The notes under the pieces were generated by a model, which was not told where the DNA came from, did no database searches, and saw nothing but the letters and a program-made list of their open reading frames with translations. Positions 33,262 through 45,500 of a stretch of 64,000 bases of DNA are shown here, in pieces. The first letter of the stretch is position 1; every line of letters starts with the position of its first letter. The DNA is taken from the NCBI GenBank assembly GCA_948470475.1, contig OX419346.1, positions 1,743,651 to 1,807,650 on the forward strand, written 5' to 3'. The DNA comes from Galaxea fascicularis. Lineage: Eukaryota > Cnidaria > Anthozoa > Scleractinia > Euphylliidae. Made by a program: the position numbers and the translations under genes.

Positions 33262-36200
33262 ATGATTACAATGGATGGATTCAATGGCAGACAGATATCC
33301 TGCCTTTTGCTGACATGGCTCAGTTATGCATCCACGTATCTACTTCGGAAGCCTCTTGGAGTGGTGAGTAGGTTGTATTAATTTACATATAAAGTAGGTA
33401 GGGATTTCCAAAAAAATGCCGGGGATTCGAATTGCTGTAATCTAGTCCACAGTATATTCAGTTCAATGTAAATTGTATTAGTTTAGCTAGCCGTTGACCT
33501 GCCATTGCCAGATGTGGTTTTATTTCAAAGTAGCGATAGACCTCAAAATACGAGAGGTAAATCCCCGGCCCCCGGCCTTTAACGACAGCCCTGATAAGCT
33601 TATAATTAATCGACATTCAGCTATTTACATCTCGGCAAGATTTCTGCACAGCCCATACATTAATTATACATGCATTTTGTGAATCAAACTCTTGAACAGT
33701 TATGAAAGTGATGCATGTGACTCAAGTAGAATAAATGTATGGAGTTGTGCGGAAATCTTTTCCATTGCGGAGAAGAGTGAAATGTAAGGCAAGATATTGT
33801 TGAAAAATCAAGCATCAGTGTGACAGATGACTTAAGAATACAGTATGACTGGAGACATCAGTAGAATAATTATTCTGAATGCAAGGGGATCAGATGAGAC
33901 CAAACTAGGTTGAATTTAATTTCCCAGGCTGGAGGTAGCGGTTTCTTATCTCACACTCCAAACAGGGAGTCATTATTTTTTTATAACATATATATTACAG
34001 GTCAACTTTGATTTCAGGTTGTTTTCACTTCCGTTAATATCAATTTCCGTTGTCTCCTAACCATAATTATTATTCATAGGAGACAAAGGAATTTGATATC
34101 AACCCAGGCTAAATGGTAATGAACCTAAAATCAAAGTTGACCTGTTACATACATATCTTGCAGTTAAAAATTAAATTCAGGTACAAATTGTTTAACCTAG
34201 GTTGAATAATTAGGCTTAGGAGACAAAGAGGTTTGAGAATCAAACCAAGGTTTAAAATTTTTACCTGAATTTAATTTTTACTTGCAGCATATACATATAG
34301 CATTGGTTCACTGGATATGCACCTCGAAAGAAATGCTAAATTCTTCCATTTAGGTTTGTATATTTTTTTATAAGTGAGTACGTAATCAGTCTTCAAGTGA
34401 TTTCATTTGATCACATGGCTATTTTCAGGTCAAGGCAGATCTGGCTAATTCATTTAGCCTCACAAGAACAGAATTGGGGTTTCTGGACACTGCATTGTTG
34501 TTACCATATGCCTTTATGCAGGTAGATGACAATGGGTTCATTATTCCTTACATGCATATAATTGTCAATGGGAAATGTAAACATTTTGTTTAACCCCTTA
34601 CATTCCTATAGTAACCACTAGCTAACTTCTCATTACCATCTCTCTCGTTTGTTAATAATACAGGGCATGAGAATACAGGTAATGATCGCAAATTCTCCCT
34701 ACATGTAGCATATGAAATATATTAGAGCTGTAAGGAGAAACACATGTTGAAAATAATTTATTGGGGATTAAAGAGTGATCAGGCAAGTGCACCAAGGGAC
34801 TGCACAAGATGGGGGGTGGGGGTGGGGCAGCCCCCCCCCCCTCCTTCACAGTAATGAAAAGTAGTTTCAAGGTTGGTTAAATAGCTGGTGGACCTCATGG
34901 GAAAACATCCATGCCTGATGAAAGGCTGTGTTTCAACTATTTTTGTAGCGTCAGCCCCCCCCCCTCAGCCCCCGTACCTTAAACATTGCTCTGCGGGCCC
35001 TGCAGAAACAAATTAATTATCATATGGTCAAAATCCTCAACTGGCAGCACGGTCAGTGAGTTGGCCTTGGGACTCTAAGTGGGAGCTAGATCCAGCTTGT
35101 AGTCAGTCTGGCTTGCAACAGGGACCTTTTGAGTACACGTCTGATGATACTTGACCTGACGCTTCATCCGAAAGGAGCTCCATGTGGCAAATAGCAAATA
35201 GTCCAATCTATTTCCTTTTTTATTGTTTTTGATACTGCCATTCTAAATATGATATCTGATAAAATACATGAATTGTATGATGTTCTTCTAAAAGGTGAAA
35301 GATTGCAAAATGAAATATACAATGATGACAAACAATTGAACAAACCACCAGCATTCTTGTTTTGATTTAATAATGTGTTTTTTATAGATGGCATTAGCAT
35401 CTTTTGGTGATAAGTATGGTCCTCGGAGGGCATTGGCTGGCTGCCTTTTGGGCTCTGCTTTATCAATGGTAAGATGTTTTTGTTTTTTGTTTTTGAATAA
35501 ATGTTACGTACAAGCATTAGGCACAGGGTGTTACTGTCCATAACAATAATTATTTACAAATTATAGGTATAATAATTATTGACTACTCTGAAGAGATACA
35601 AAAACACTGTACAGATGTTTCAGTTATGTGATTTATTTGTTCTGACTTACGCTCTATTGAAATATATTTTTATTATTATTAACACTATAATAAGCATCCT
35701 TTTCATCTGGACGGTAATTTCATAGATGCCTAAATGGGGTCGTAGATCTCGCGTGACACAGACTTTTAGAAGCAGTTCATTTTTCAAAATTCCGTGCATC
35801 GTGCTAATGGGATATCGGAAGACCGATATTTTTTTATCTATCGGAAGTCCTGATACCACTCATTCCGATGATCAGTGTAAATCTTCCGACTTCATCAGAA
35901 TAGTTGCACTTGAGTTTCCGATATGACTTCCGAACAATCGCAAATTTGACCTTCCGAAATTTGGAGAAGCTCCCTAAAGCATTGCTTTTGCCAATGTTGT
36001 GTTTTTAGGTTACCTTTGGGTACTGGAAGAGTACACTGGTGTTTGCAGTCCTCCTTTTCTTGAATGGAACAGCACAGGTTAGTTTAATGCTCTGGGCCCG
36101 GTTGTTCGAAAGCCGATTAACTTAATCCCGGATTAGCGGGAACTTGGGTTGTAGTTTTTAAGTTTTGGGTAAAAGTTTCGTTTGCTCCCTTTTGATTTCT

Positions 36201-39200
36201 TGGATTGGTTTCCTCTAATCTAAAATTATACAGAATATCATCGTTGAACATCGTTTAGGGATAGAGACATAAACTCTGTGGTTAATTTTTAATCTTGGAT
36301 TAGTATTAATCGGCTTTCGAACAACCGGGCCCTGCACATTAGTTGAACTTAAATTTTGAAATCAGTTTTTCTTGCAGGTTATTTGCTGTAGGGAAATGTA
36401 GTGGTTTGTGTGTTGATAAACTTGACACACCAGAAATATGACCTATGGCATGACTGTCTTGATAATGTGCTGTACAGTAATGAACAAGTCAAAGGATGAC
36501 ATTCCCCTTATTACTGCTGTTGGAAGTTTGAAACATTTACTAGAAGGATTGATCATGAACAGCTGGGCCTGTGCTCATCCAAAGCTGGTTGCCAACCTTG
36601 TGATGTTAATCCTATGATCTGACATCATCTTACAGTGAATATTGTTTGATAGTTCAGCAAAATGTATCGGAGTTTGTTTCCAAGTTAATGTGTTGTAACA
36701 CGTGATAGTCCACAGCTTGGCCAAACTGCGTCAAGTCACTGACAAACTGGTTCTCTGACAAACGAAGGATGACTGTGTTTGGTCTTTTTGGTACAAGCAG
36801 CTTTGCAGGTGGCATCCTAGGGACAGCATTGGCTGTGAGTATTTCTTACTAAAATACAGTTAATTGAACTCTTTTGGTTATCACATGGGCTTGCACAATT
36901 AAACAAGGTGTCCATGCTATCGGCTGAACAACCTGTCGTCCAAGGTACACTGATGAAGATGTGGAAAGGTAGAGGCCTAGTGTTCATTTTCTTTAGTTAA
37001 ATAGGATCATTTGTGCATAACGATTATAGTTGCTTTAAACTTATACTATCAACACATTGTTCATTCTCAGTGACCAATGAGAATTAAGACAAATTTATCA
37101 GCCTGCAGATGCATGTTGTAATCTTCATATAACCCCAAATTCTCTTAACTAATATACAAAGAACTGTATAGCAGCTAGAAAAGTGAATTAATAATCAGGT
37201 GTTGGGAGTTAATGGGTTAACATTCAATTACCCGTAGGCCCAATTCATGCTTCTAATACTAACTGTAAATGTGGTTGCTTCTTCTGTAAATATTATGTGG
37301 ACAGATGATATGTCGTGAAATTTTATGGGATATATTTACTTTTGAAATTTTCCAGTACTAAAAACATGCTTTCCTTCTTGTGCATTGTCACACAGGTTCA
37401 GTTGCAGTCGATGTTTACTTCAGATATCAAACTCATCTTTTTAGTTCCCTCTACAATAGTGGTGAGTTTTATGTATCTTAAAAGTGTGCAATTTTGATTA
37501 TATTAAATTTAAAACACAACGTGTGAAAAAGGTTCAAAATTCAACATGTATATATAGCTGCATCAATTTGGTAGATAACTACAATCACAGAAACGTTTTT
37601 GAAAATTGGTTTAAAGTTACCCTCCGTGAATACTGGTACTTGAGGAATGAACACATATTCAGGATTACAACAGCTACCAGTATTGCGCCAACTTGTTATT
37701 TCAGCTTTGTTCATTACAAAACCAAAATAAATTAAATGATTAATCTAAAAATAATTATTGTTAAGTGTCATAATGCTCATTTTATTGATATTTTAATCAT
37801 TTGCAGGCTGGCGTAGGCATTTTAGTTTATCTCTTCCTTAACTCTCCTTCAGAATTAGGAATTTTGGAACCAACAGGGGCACAAGGTACATACTGTTTAT
37901 AATACTTGAAATTAAATGTCTCTTGCAAGTTTGTCAGTGTTTCCAATTATTTATTAATAATTTGTTATCTCGTCATGGGCTAGCTGGCCAGACCAGGACA
38001 TTTAGAAGTCGAAAATGAACACATCCTGGAATTGACATTTCTTTGTATTGTTTGTACATGTAGCTCTCATTGTTTTTGTTGGCCAGAAAGTCTTCAGTGC
38101 ATCTGATTTGGTTCAATTTTTATCCTTGGTTTAAATTTTATTAAATAATTTTCCTTTTGTTTTGGGGTGTGGAAATGTAATTATAATTATGAGATTGAAA
38201 CATTTACATTGTAAACCAAGAATAAAATTGGACCACAGCATACACATCCATCCGTGACAAGGCTTATTAGGTTACCATGATAACAAAGCTAATTTAAAAT
38301 AAATAACCTTGAGACCTTGAACCTTGAGATACGTGAAGAATTATTTTGATACACACATCTGTTGTATTAATAACACTTAACCTAATCCTGAATGGAGTTT
38401 TCTTCACCAGATATTTTTTCCCTAGACTCAAACCAGACCTCAACTGGGATGCCATCAGCCAAACAGAATCAACTGACGTATGCTCAGCTGTGGAGTTTAA
38501 GGTGAAAATCAAGTGTTTTTAAGCACTTGACTTACTAGGAATAAATATTTTTATTTATATGTGAGTGCATGTACTAATAACTAATTAAAGAAAAAGTACA
38601 TCCTCACAAAAAACCCTGAACACTTATTATTTGTAGCCCATATATAATACCTTTCTGTCCAATAAACTGCTTTTTAGCTCAAGAACCTGTTGAGCCATGA
38701 TTTTGACATAATTATGGACTGCCGTTCACAATGTTCAATTTGTTTTTTGGTTAGGATGGTACCAGAGCTGTGCTGGGCCAGTTGTTGTGTTAAGTTAGTA
38801 AGATACTGTATGTACATGTGGCTTCCTATGTACCTCTACCAAGCCGTAAGTACCAGTTATGCAAATAATTATTTAAAACTGTGGTGTGTTGTAAGCTGGA
38901 CCTGTTACATCGTTGTTGTTGGAATGTACATCTACTCACTTTGCAAAAATACTCTCTTTCAGTTTCTCGTTCCTCCCCCTTTCTTCCCCCCATTTATCCC
39001 AGCCAGTTTTTGTCCCATCAAAGAAGAGCAATCCTGAAAGAAATGGTTGCTACACAGGCTACCCTTGTTATTATTAAGTGTTGTTTTGCACCTTGAACAG
39101 GTGCAAAACTTTAACAGCTGAAACTTGAACAGTTGACCTCTCAAAACTGATTTTTTATTGACAATAAAAATTACTTACTGTTAAGTGTACTTAATTTATT

Positions 39201-40625
39201 ATTATTTGGATGAATTGTTGGTCAAAATTTAAAAATCGTTTTGATTTGCAGCTCAACTACACAAAGTACCAGGCAGGCTACTTGTCCACAGTATTTGAAA
39301 TTGGAGGAGTATTGGGTACCACTATGTTGGGCTTCTTTGTCAACAGGTAAACATATGACTTGTTGCAGTGATACAAGTGCTTATCTCATTTCTTTAGATT
39401 TTTTAAACATATTATTTCAATGCAATTTGGGGAATTACCTCAAGCATGTCATTTCCACCTTTGTTTCTGACCAATTTGAGTTGTAATGAGTGAAAGTTTT
39501 CTTTGGTACTTGTGATAGCCCAACCTATTTAACTTTGACAAGATCTTTGATTTGGAACCATCAGCACTAAACGTTTTGAAGCTGCTCTTGATCTATTCCA
39601 GATTTCTTCAAGGCAGAGCTATTTATGGAGTAACGCTGGCACTGTTTGGCAGCACTGTGTTCATGGCATTGTTTCAGTATACTGGGCAGTGGGGAATGAC
39701 AGTGAATGCTATGTGCATGTTCTTAGCTGGAGCCTGTAACTGTGGAGTTGATCCTTATTTAACTGGATCAATACCAGCTGAGATAGGTGAACGGGAAAAT
39801 GCACAAGCTGCTACATCTGGACTTGTAAATGGTTAGTGAAATTAATTTTGAGATCTATATCTAAAATGAGTGCCCTGATCCTGAGGATACCCCTTGAATA
39901 GGGGTAAAAGATGGGGTGACCATAGCAACAACTTTTTTAAGGACCAGAGTTTGTGATCCCTGAATAGAGGTGTTCCAAAGGAGAGGTTCCATTGTATCCA
40001 ACACAAGGTCACATCATTTATTACCTTTCAATAGAGTTGCCTTTTTTCTGGAAAAGTATTCCAAAAAATTAATAAATTTATTTCATTGTCTTAGTTATTT
40101 TCCCAGAAGTTGATGCATGATTCCATAGTTTTATGTTTTAGTTGCAAGTATCACTTACTATAAACTCTTAAGTGTGGGCCAAGTGGGAGAGAATTCTCTT
40201 TGATTTTCAAGAAAAACATGAGCAGACTGGATTTAGTTTGTGATTCACCAAGAGTCACCAGGAGTGTAGGAGGGCTTGAAGGCAAACATAAAATCATAAG
40301 AGTCTTCAATATATGGCAGCTCTCCTCTCCATTTGGCTTGGACTTTAGTGTTAACAGCCCAGAGGCTTAAGAGAGCTTCATACCATTTAGAGTGTTATCA
40401 AAACGGTAGAGTTTGGTTTGTTTTCCAGGTTTTGGTGGTCTAGGCCCCATTATTGAAGGTCCTATCGTGGGCTGGATTGCCGACAAGTATGGATGGACAG
40501 GCCCCTTTGTCTTGATGGTAGTGATGTCTTTGGTGGGCTCCCTCACAATGCTAAAGGCCTCCAGGATTGACCAGTCAATCAGGGAAGCGCAGTTCATGGG
40601 AACATTACCCTCTGGAGATGTTTAG
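33262..40625 (+). CDS. SLC37/OPA-type sugar-phosphate (glycerol-3-phosphate) transporter
   Basis: Major-facilitator protein of the organophosphate:phosphate antiporter kind. Twelve exons: 33262-33363, 34429-34521, 35388-35468, 36009-36077, 36709-36834, 37396-37461, 37807-37885, 38411-38501, 38755-38845, 39252-39346, 39602-39831, 40429-40625; phases close to 439 residues. Seen: an N-terminal helix with YLLRKPLGV, LGFLDTALLLPYAF, the MFS loop ASFGDKYGPRRALAG (GDxxGxRR), an SLC37-like STAWPNCVKSLTNWFSDKRR, KLVRYCMYMWLPMYLYQ, FEIGGVLGTTMLGF and SGLVNGFGGLGPIIEGPIVG. The ATG at 33262 follows an in-frame stop. Known SLC37 members exchange glucose-6-phosphate or G3P for phosphate across ER or other membranes. 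Which paralogue and which substrate cannot be settled from this sequence. AATAAA at 40687-40692. Confidence 0.85.
33996..34146. repeat. Foldback family 4, copy a
   Basis: ACAGGTCAACTTTGATTT... pairs with ...AAATCAAAGTTGACCTGT. The core contains CTCCTAACC and TAGGAGACAAAG, shared with the other three copies. In the first transporter intron. Confidence 0.7.
34158..34288. repeat. Foldback family 4, copy b
   Basis: TTGCAGTTAAAAATTAAATT and TACCTGAATTTAATTTTTAC form the arms. The core has TTAGGAGACAAAGAGG. It sits 12 bases after copy a, in the same orientation. Confidence 0.7.
36094..36332. repeat. Foldback MITE-like element, family 5 copy a
   Basis: GGGCCCGGTTGTTCGAAAGC with CGATTAACTTAATCC at the left and ATTAATCGGCTTTCGAACAA plus CCGGGCCC at the right; about 239 bp. 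In the transporter intron between exons 4 and 5. Same family as 58101-58318. Confidence 0.8.
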
Positions 40626-40686
40626 GTGGAAGCCAACTAACTACTTATTAAACCAAGGAGACACTAGTACTTGTATGGGACTGTGG

Positions 40687-40692
40687 AATAAA
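40687..40692 (+). terminator. Polyadenylation signal, transporter gene
   Basis: AATAAA 62 bases after the stop codon. Confidence 0.5.
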
Positions 40693-41309
40693 CATGAAAA
40701 GGCTGGTGATTTTATTACTCACGACCTTCAACAAGATTAGTGGGGCTGTCTTCTCACAGTTCCAGTGTGATTCAAGTTGTGATTGCTGATTGGTGTCAAC
40801 TTGAATGAGAGCGAACATTGAAAGTGCACTTGCATTTATACAGCAACTGTCAGCCAGCAACCAGCCATAAAATGACAATAAGAAAACAAACAGGAGTGGT
40901 GATAGCCGTAATGAAAGCCAGCATGACTTCTTATGTTCAGATATCCTTGTGTTTTTATGGTAGAAGCAGGATGCAGACTTAACGTGGCCTGCAGTGCTTC
41001 TTGTTTTGGAGGGGAGGGGAGGGGGGGGGGGCAGGTATAATTATTAACAAATAAAATTATATTTAAAAGTTGAAAACCTGTATGCATACACACCCCAAGG
41101 TAATAGTCCTAAGTGAAATAAAAGCAAATGTTTGGCAATAATGTTTATTCCTTCGTTGTAATATTACACTTGTGTCACTTTACACTGCAAGTTTAATAAT
41201 CCCCTCCGCAGTAACATCAAGAAAATACACTCACAAAGTTCTCTTTGGCACAAAACTAAATATACTAGTAAGTTGTTCCAAATACCAACCACACAACATG
41301 GAGTTCCAG

Positions 41310-41505
41310 GAAAAATCCATGCCTCCTCCCCCCCATAGAGGATCAGTGGAAATTCTAAGGGGGAGTAGGGTGGCAAAAAAGTTTTTACAGTCAAGTATGG
41401 AGCTAAATTTAAATTTAAATTTCTGGAGGGGTAGGGCAGTGCAAACCAAAAAAAAAAAAATCTCAGTACGAGGCGTATGGACATTTTCTGGTACTACACA
41501 ATCTA
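41310..41505. repeat. Repeat related to 49645-49825
   Basis: The left end has ATCCATGCCTCCTCCCCCCA and the right end TATGGACATTTTCTGGTAC. The same kind of ends (CCCCCTTCCCCCATAGAAGG ... GTATGGATATTTTCTGAATT) flank 49645-49825. Probably diverged copies of one short inverted-repeat element. Confidence 0.5.
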
Positions 41506-41536
41506 TTAAATTTACAACAGTTTGTTTTAGTAGTAA

Positions 41537-41976
41537 TGGGCCATTTCTGAATTCACTTCAGCCTAATCTTCAAAGCAACTCCTCAAGCACTTTATGTGGA
41601 CATTAGTTCTACTCCTATGAGACTGAGACAGGGGTGCTTACCATATACACAATCCATCCGGGTGGAAATGTAAGGTGCTAAATTAATATTCCATGTTGTA
41701 GCTTGTCCAAACGCAAAATGGATAAATCACAAAATGTACTAGTATCAGTTGGAAAGCTAAAAAATAACAGAAAAAGTGCATTGATTAAACTGATGGCCCA
41801 TAATTTATGAAATGTTCCATGTGGAATGGTATGCACCACTTGACTTTCCAACCAGAATTTCCAGGTTTTCTGTGTAAATATAGTATGGACCCCTGATTTT
41901 CATAAGAAAGAGTGTGCTGGTTACCAAGCCTTCCTTTGATAAAAAAAAGGTTCAAAGCAACTCGGAAATGGTCACG
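41537..41976. repeat. Diverged foldback, ends like family 2
   Basis: The left end ATGGGCCATTTCTGAATTCA...CTTCAAAGCAACTCC resembles the left arm of 9448-9626. The right end AAAGCAACTCGGAAATGGTC is its complement in part. The interior is longer and unrelated. Confidence 0.45.
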
Positions 41977-42181
41977 TGTATTTCGTGCTCAAAGCTGTGC
42001 ATAAATACCAAGTTAAATGTACAGTTATTCCAAACAGTTTCATGTTTGGCTTCTCAGTCCTCTCCCAAGCAATCCAGTACATACTGACACTCCTTGGCAA
42101 GACAACGGGTATTCCTATCCTTTCTCTAATATCCTCATCACCATTTTCCTACAGGTGCAATGGCAACTTATGAATTCTCAG

Positions 42182-42187
42182 TTTATT
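42182..42187 (-). terminator. Polyadenylation signal, SLC35C1
   Basis: AATAAA on the minus strand, 327 bases beyond the stop codon. Confidence 0.4.
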
Positions 42188-42513
42188 GATGTTTCAACTT
42201 GAGTTATAACGTGAATGGAGCCTTTGTCTTTCCTTTTCCAGTCAGTCGTAGAGAGATTTAGGGTAATGTTTCCAGCTTATAATGCCAGACAAAGATTGTA
42301 CTTTACATTTTCTCAAGAGATTTGATGGGTATATGAAATCTATGCAAAATGAATCTTGGGTTTGTCAGTTAATGCAAAATTGCTCATTTATACAGGAAAA
42401 ACAAACAAGAAATGGCACAGTCATGTTATGTTTTGTCATTTGCCATAAACAGAATTCCAAATCTCTCCATCTCCATTGTTTTTTCCAGTTTCATCAGAAA
42501 ACATACCATAACA

Positions 42514-45500
42514 CTAAACTGGACTGCTTTCAGTTTTAGATCTCCCATCCCCATTGGTTTTCTCTGTCGACCCTAGTAATTCTTTCTGCTGCTCAGCTTT
42601 CATTTCAGAGTGCTTAACAACAGTATAAGCAGTTGAACCTCCCAATACCATCACATTACTGACCCACCACAGTGGAGTTTTAATCTCATGGTTTACAGTT
42701 ACAGACAGGATTGTCTGAGCACAAGCCTTCGCTGTTCCACTAACATTGTGAGTGAGAGGACTTGTTACTTTGATTTGCAGACCTGTGACATACCCAATAG
42801 CAATTCCGAAAATCCCACCCAAGAACATCATACCCCAGAAATATAGAGATGCAATCATCTCAAATTTATACATGGCATTCACATCACCACAAATAGCCAT
42901 TAGAGGAAGAAAAAGAAAAGTTGCATTGAAATTGTTATAGAGTTGAAGTCGCCAGATATTGTTGTCCACCACTGGTAATACTTTCTTAGTATAGATTGCA
43001 TTCAGAGAAACACAAAGGCTTGCCAGAACACCAAATGCAACTCCCATGTATGACAACTCCCCTGAGGTACCCTCCTGATCAACACCCACAAGAAAACCAC
43101 CAATAATGATTCCACAGCAGACCATTGCTTTCAGAGACGTCTTTTGGCCAAGGATGACAAATGTGCAGATCTGTAGAAAAACAAAAACAAATGCATGTAA
43201 CATGTCACTTTTTCAAGTCCACTTCTATTGTATGCGAGTCACTGATGCATAGCACACAAACATTTTAAAAAACAAGTTACCTGAATGGTGTACAGTGCTG
43301 GTCGTGAGCTACCAATGAAAGTAATTTATTAACAGCCATTTGAAAAACACAAAGTAAAAACATTTCTCTCTGCAAGAAGTGTTTGAGATTTTACCTGATT
43401 GATTTTCTCTGTGTTGAAGGGTTTTTCTTACCCTCATATCAAGTTACTAATTGATATTTTTACTATAATTTGATTACTCACCACATTAAACACAGTTGTC
43501 AGTGACCTTCCAACATTGTAGAAAGATACTCCAAGATACTTGAGGCACAAGTTATTGAATGTAATCATTCCAACAAAGACAAGAGACAGTGGAACCACCT
43601 GCAGAATGAGAGTTGTTTTACACACTTAAGTAATGTATATGTTGCAGGTAAAAACTTTTAACCTAGCCTGATTCTTAAATCCCTTTTTTTAAGTCTTACT
43701 ATTCAAAATTAAGGTTAGGAGATTTTCAACCTAGGTTAAAATTTTTTTACCTGAATACAATAATATTTTTAACTGCAACATAGGTATAGACGTAAAGTTG
43801 CCCCTCACCCACAAGTCTCTAAAAGCACTCCAAGCATGTGAAGCTTATTATAAGAGCTGTTCATTGTGTTTTGTATCAACTAAAGACACTGTCATTTGAT
43901 GTGACCCCCTTTCCATTTAACCCTTTAAATATTTGCTGGTAATCCAGCGAGGAAGGGACTAGAAATATATACTGTTACATAACTCTTACATAATCAAATT
44001 CATTTTGTCGCCTTTTAGGTGTTTGGCAGCATAGTTTGAGTGTAGTTCATTAGTCTGCATTGTCCTGAATCCATAATATATGCAGAGACGCTTTTAGAAC
44101 ATTCTAGATTTCCATAAGTATATATTAAAGCGTGTGAGTTTAGCTCTATTTGGGCTCAGAGAATATTAAACGTGTGTTGAACAAGAATTAAACGTTTTGC
44201 AAACCAGAGTAGTTGACGTATACAAGTGAGAAGATGGCTGGTAAGAAATTCAGCTCCTATAACACACTGCATTCTTATTGTGTTGGTACTGCTTAAATTC
44301 ATCCCTCAGTTACATCCGTATAAGGTATTCTTCTGTAATTTTCTTTGCACTGTCCTCATTTCCAGTAGATAGGCTTGCCCACAGTTTAGTCAGGAAAGAT
44401 AACCTGGAATCTATTATAGTTTAAAGCGTAAGCCTTGATTATTCACTTTTGATTAGCTCCAATCGCTAAACCGTTTAATGATGATTAGTTTTCAACGTGT
44501 TCCTATTGAAAAGGCGGTTTCCAAAAGTGTTTATGGAGAATTAATATCTAAACTAATCACCCTACCAACCGCGCAGTTGAGATATAACGAATTTTTTAAG
44601 GACGCTCGCCTGGAATGGAAGAAAATCTACAGTCTGCCTTTTAGAGTAGCTTTGAATACAAAATCACGAGAGTTTCAATATAGGGTCCTAAACAGGTACC
44701 TAACGCCAAACATATTTTTGGAAAAGATTGGTAAAATAAGTTCCTCAGCCTGTTCCTTCTGCAGTGCGACAGATGGATCCCTCGAACATCTCTTGGTGGC
44801 TTGCAATTTTACCACAATACTATGGCAAAGACTTAACATGTGGTTCAACAATAGAGATATTGAAGTACAGTCGTTATCTGCTGAGGATTTAATATTTGGT
44901 GATTGGAAAAGGAAAACTGATTTTTTGCTATTCAACCATATTATAATTATTGCAAAGCAATACATTTATTATTGTAGAAACAACAACTCTAAACCAGTAT
45001 TTAACGTTCTCTTGGCACGTGTTAAGTCAGTTGTTCAGCTAGAGTATAAGGTTGCAAAAGGGAACAATAAGTTGAACGCCCATTTTTTAAAATGGAGAAA
45101 GTATTACAAAGGAGAGAACGATTAATGTTATTGGGATCATGAATAAAAACTAGGTTTTTATTGTTAGTGCGAGTGTCTTTGTTTCGTGGCTGTGTTATGT
45201 GTGTTTTCTGTGTGAGATAGTATTGTTTGTCTGTCAGATGAATGCGTTTTAAAACATTCCGCGCCATTGTATCTATATATATTTTGCTCTGTATTGTTAT
45301 CAAGGAAAAAAACTAATAAAATACAAAAAAAAAATAGTAATTGTTCTTGTTGCTCTAATGACTATACCCACCTGTCTAGCAACTTTCAAATCAATATTGA
45401 AAGCAGGAAACTTGTCTATCCAGGGATATCTGTCACCAAGAAAACTCAAAAAGTACAAGCAAAAGAGACATACTACGCACTGAAACCAGGTTACAAACAG

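Larger units (their letters stand above)
40626..42513. other. Intergenic, convergent 3' flanks
   Basis: Between the stops of the transporter (+) and SLC35C1 (-). Contains two repeat stretches, about 41310-41505 and 41537-41976. AATAAA on the minus strand at 42182-42187 would serve SLC35C1. No coding exon seen. Confidence 0.5.
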
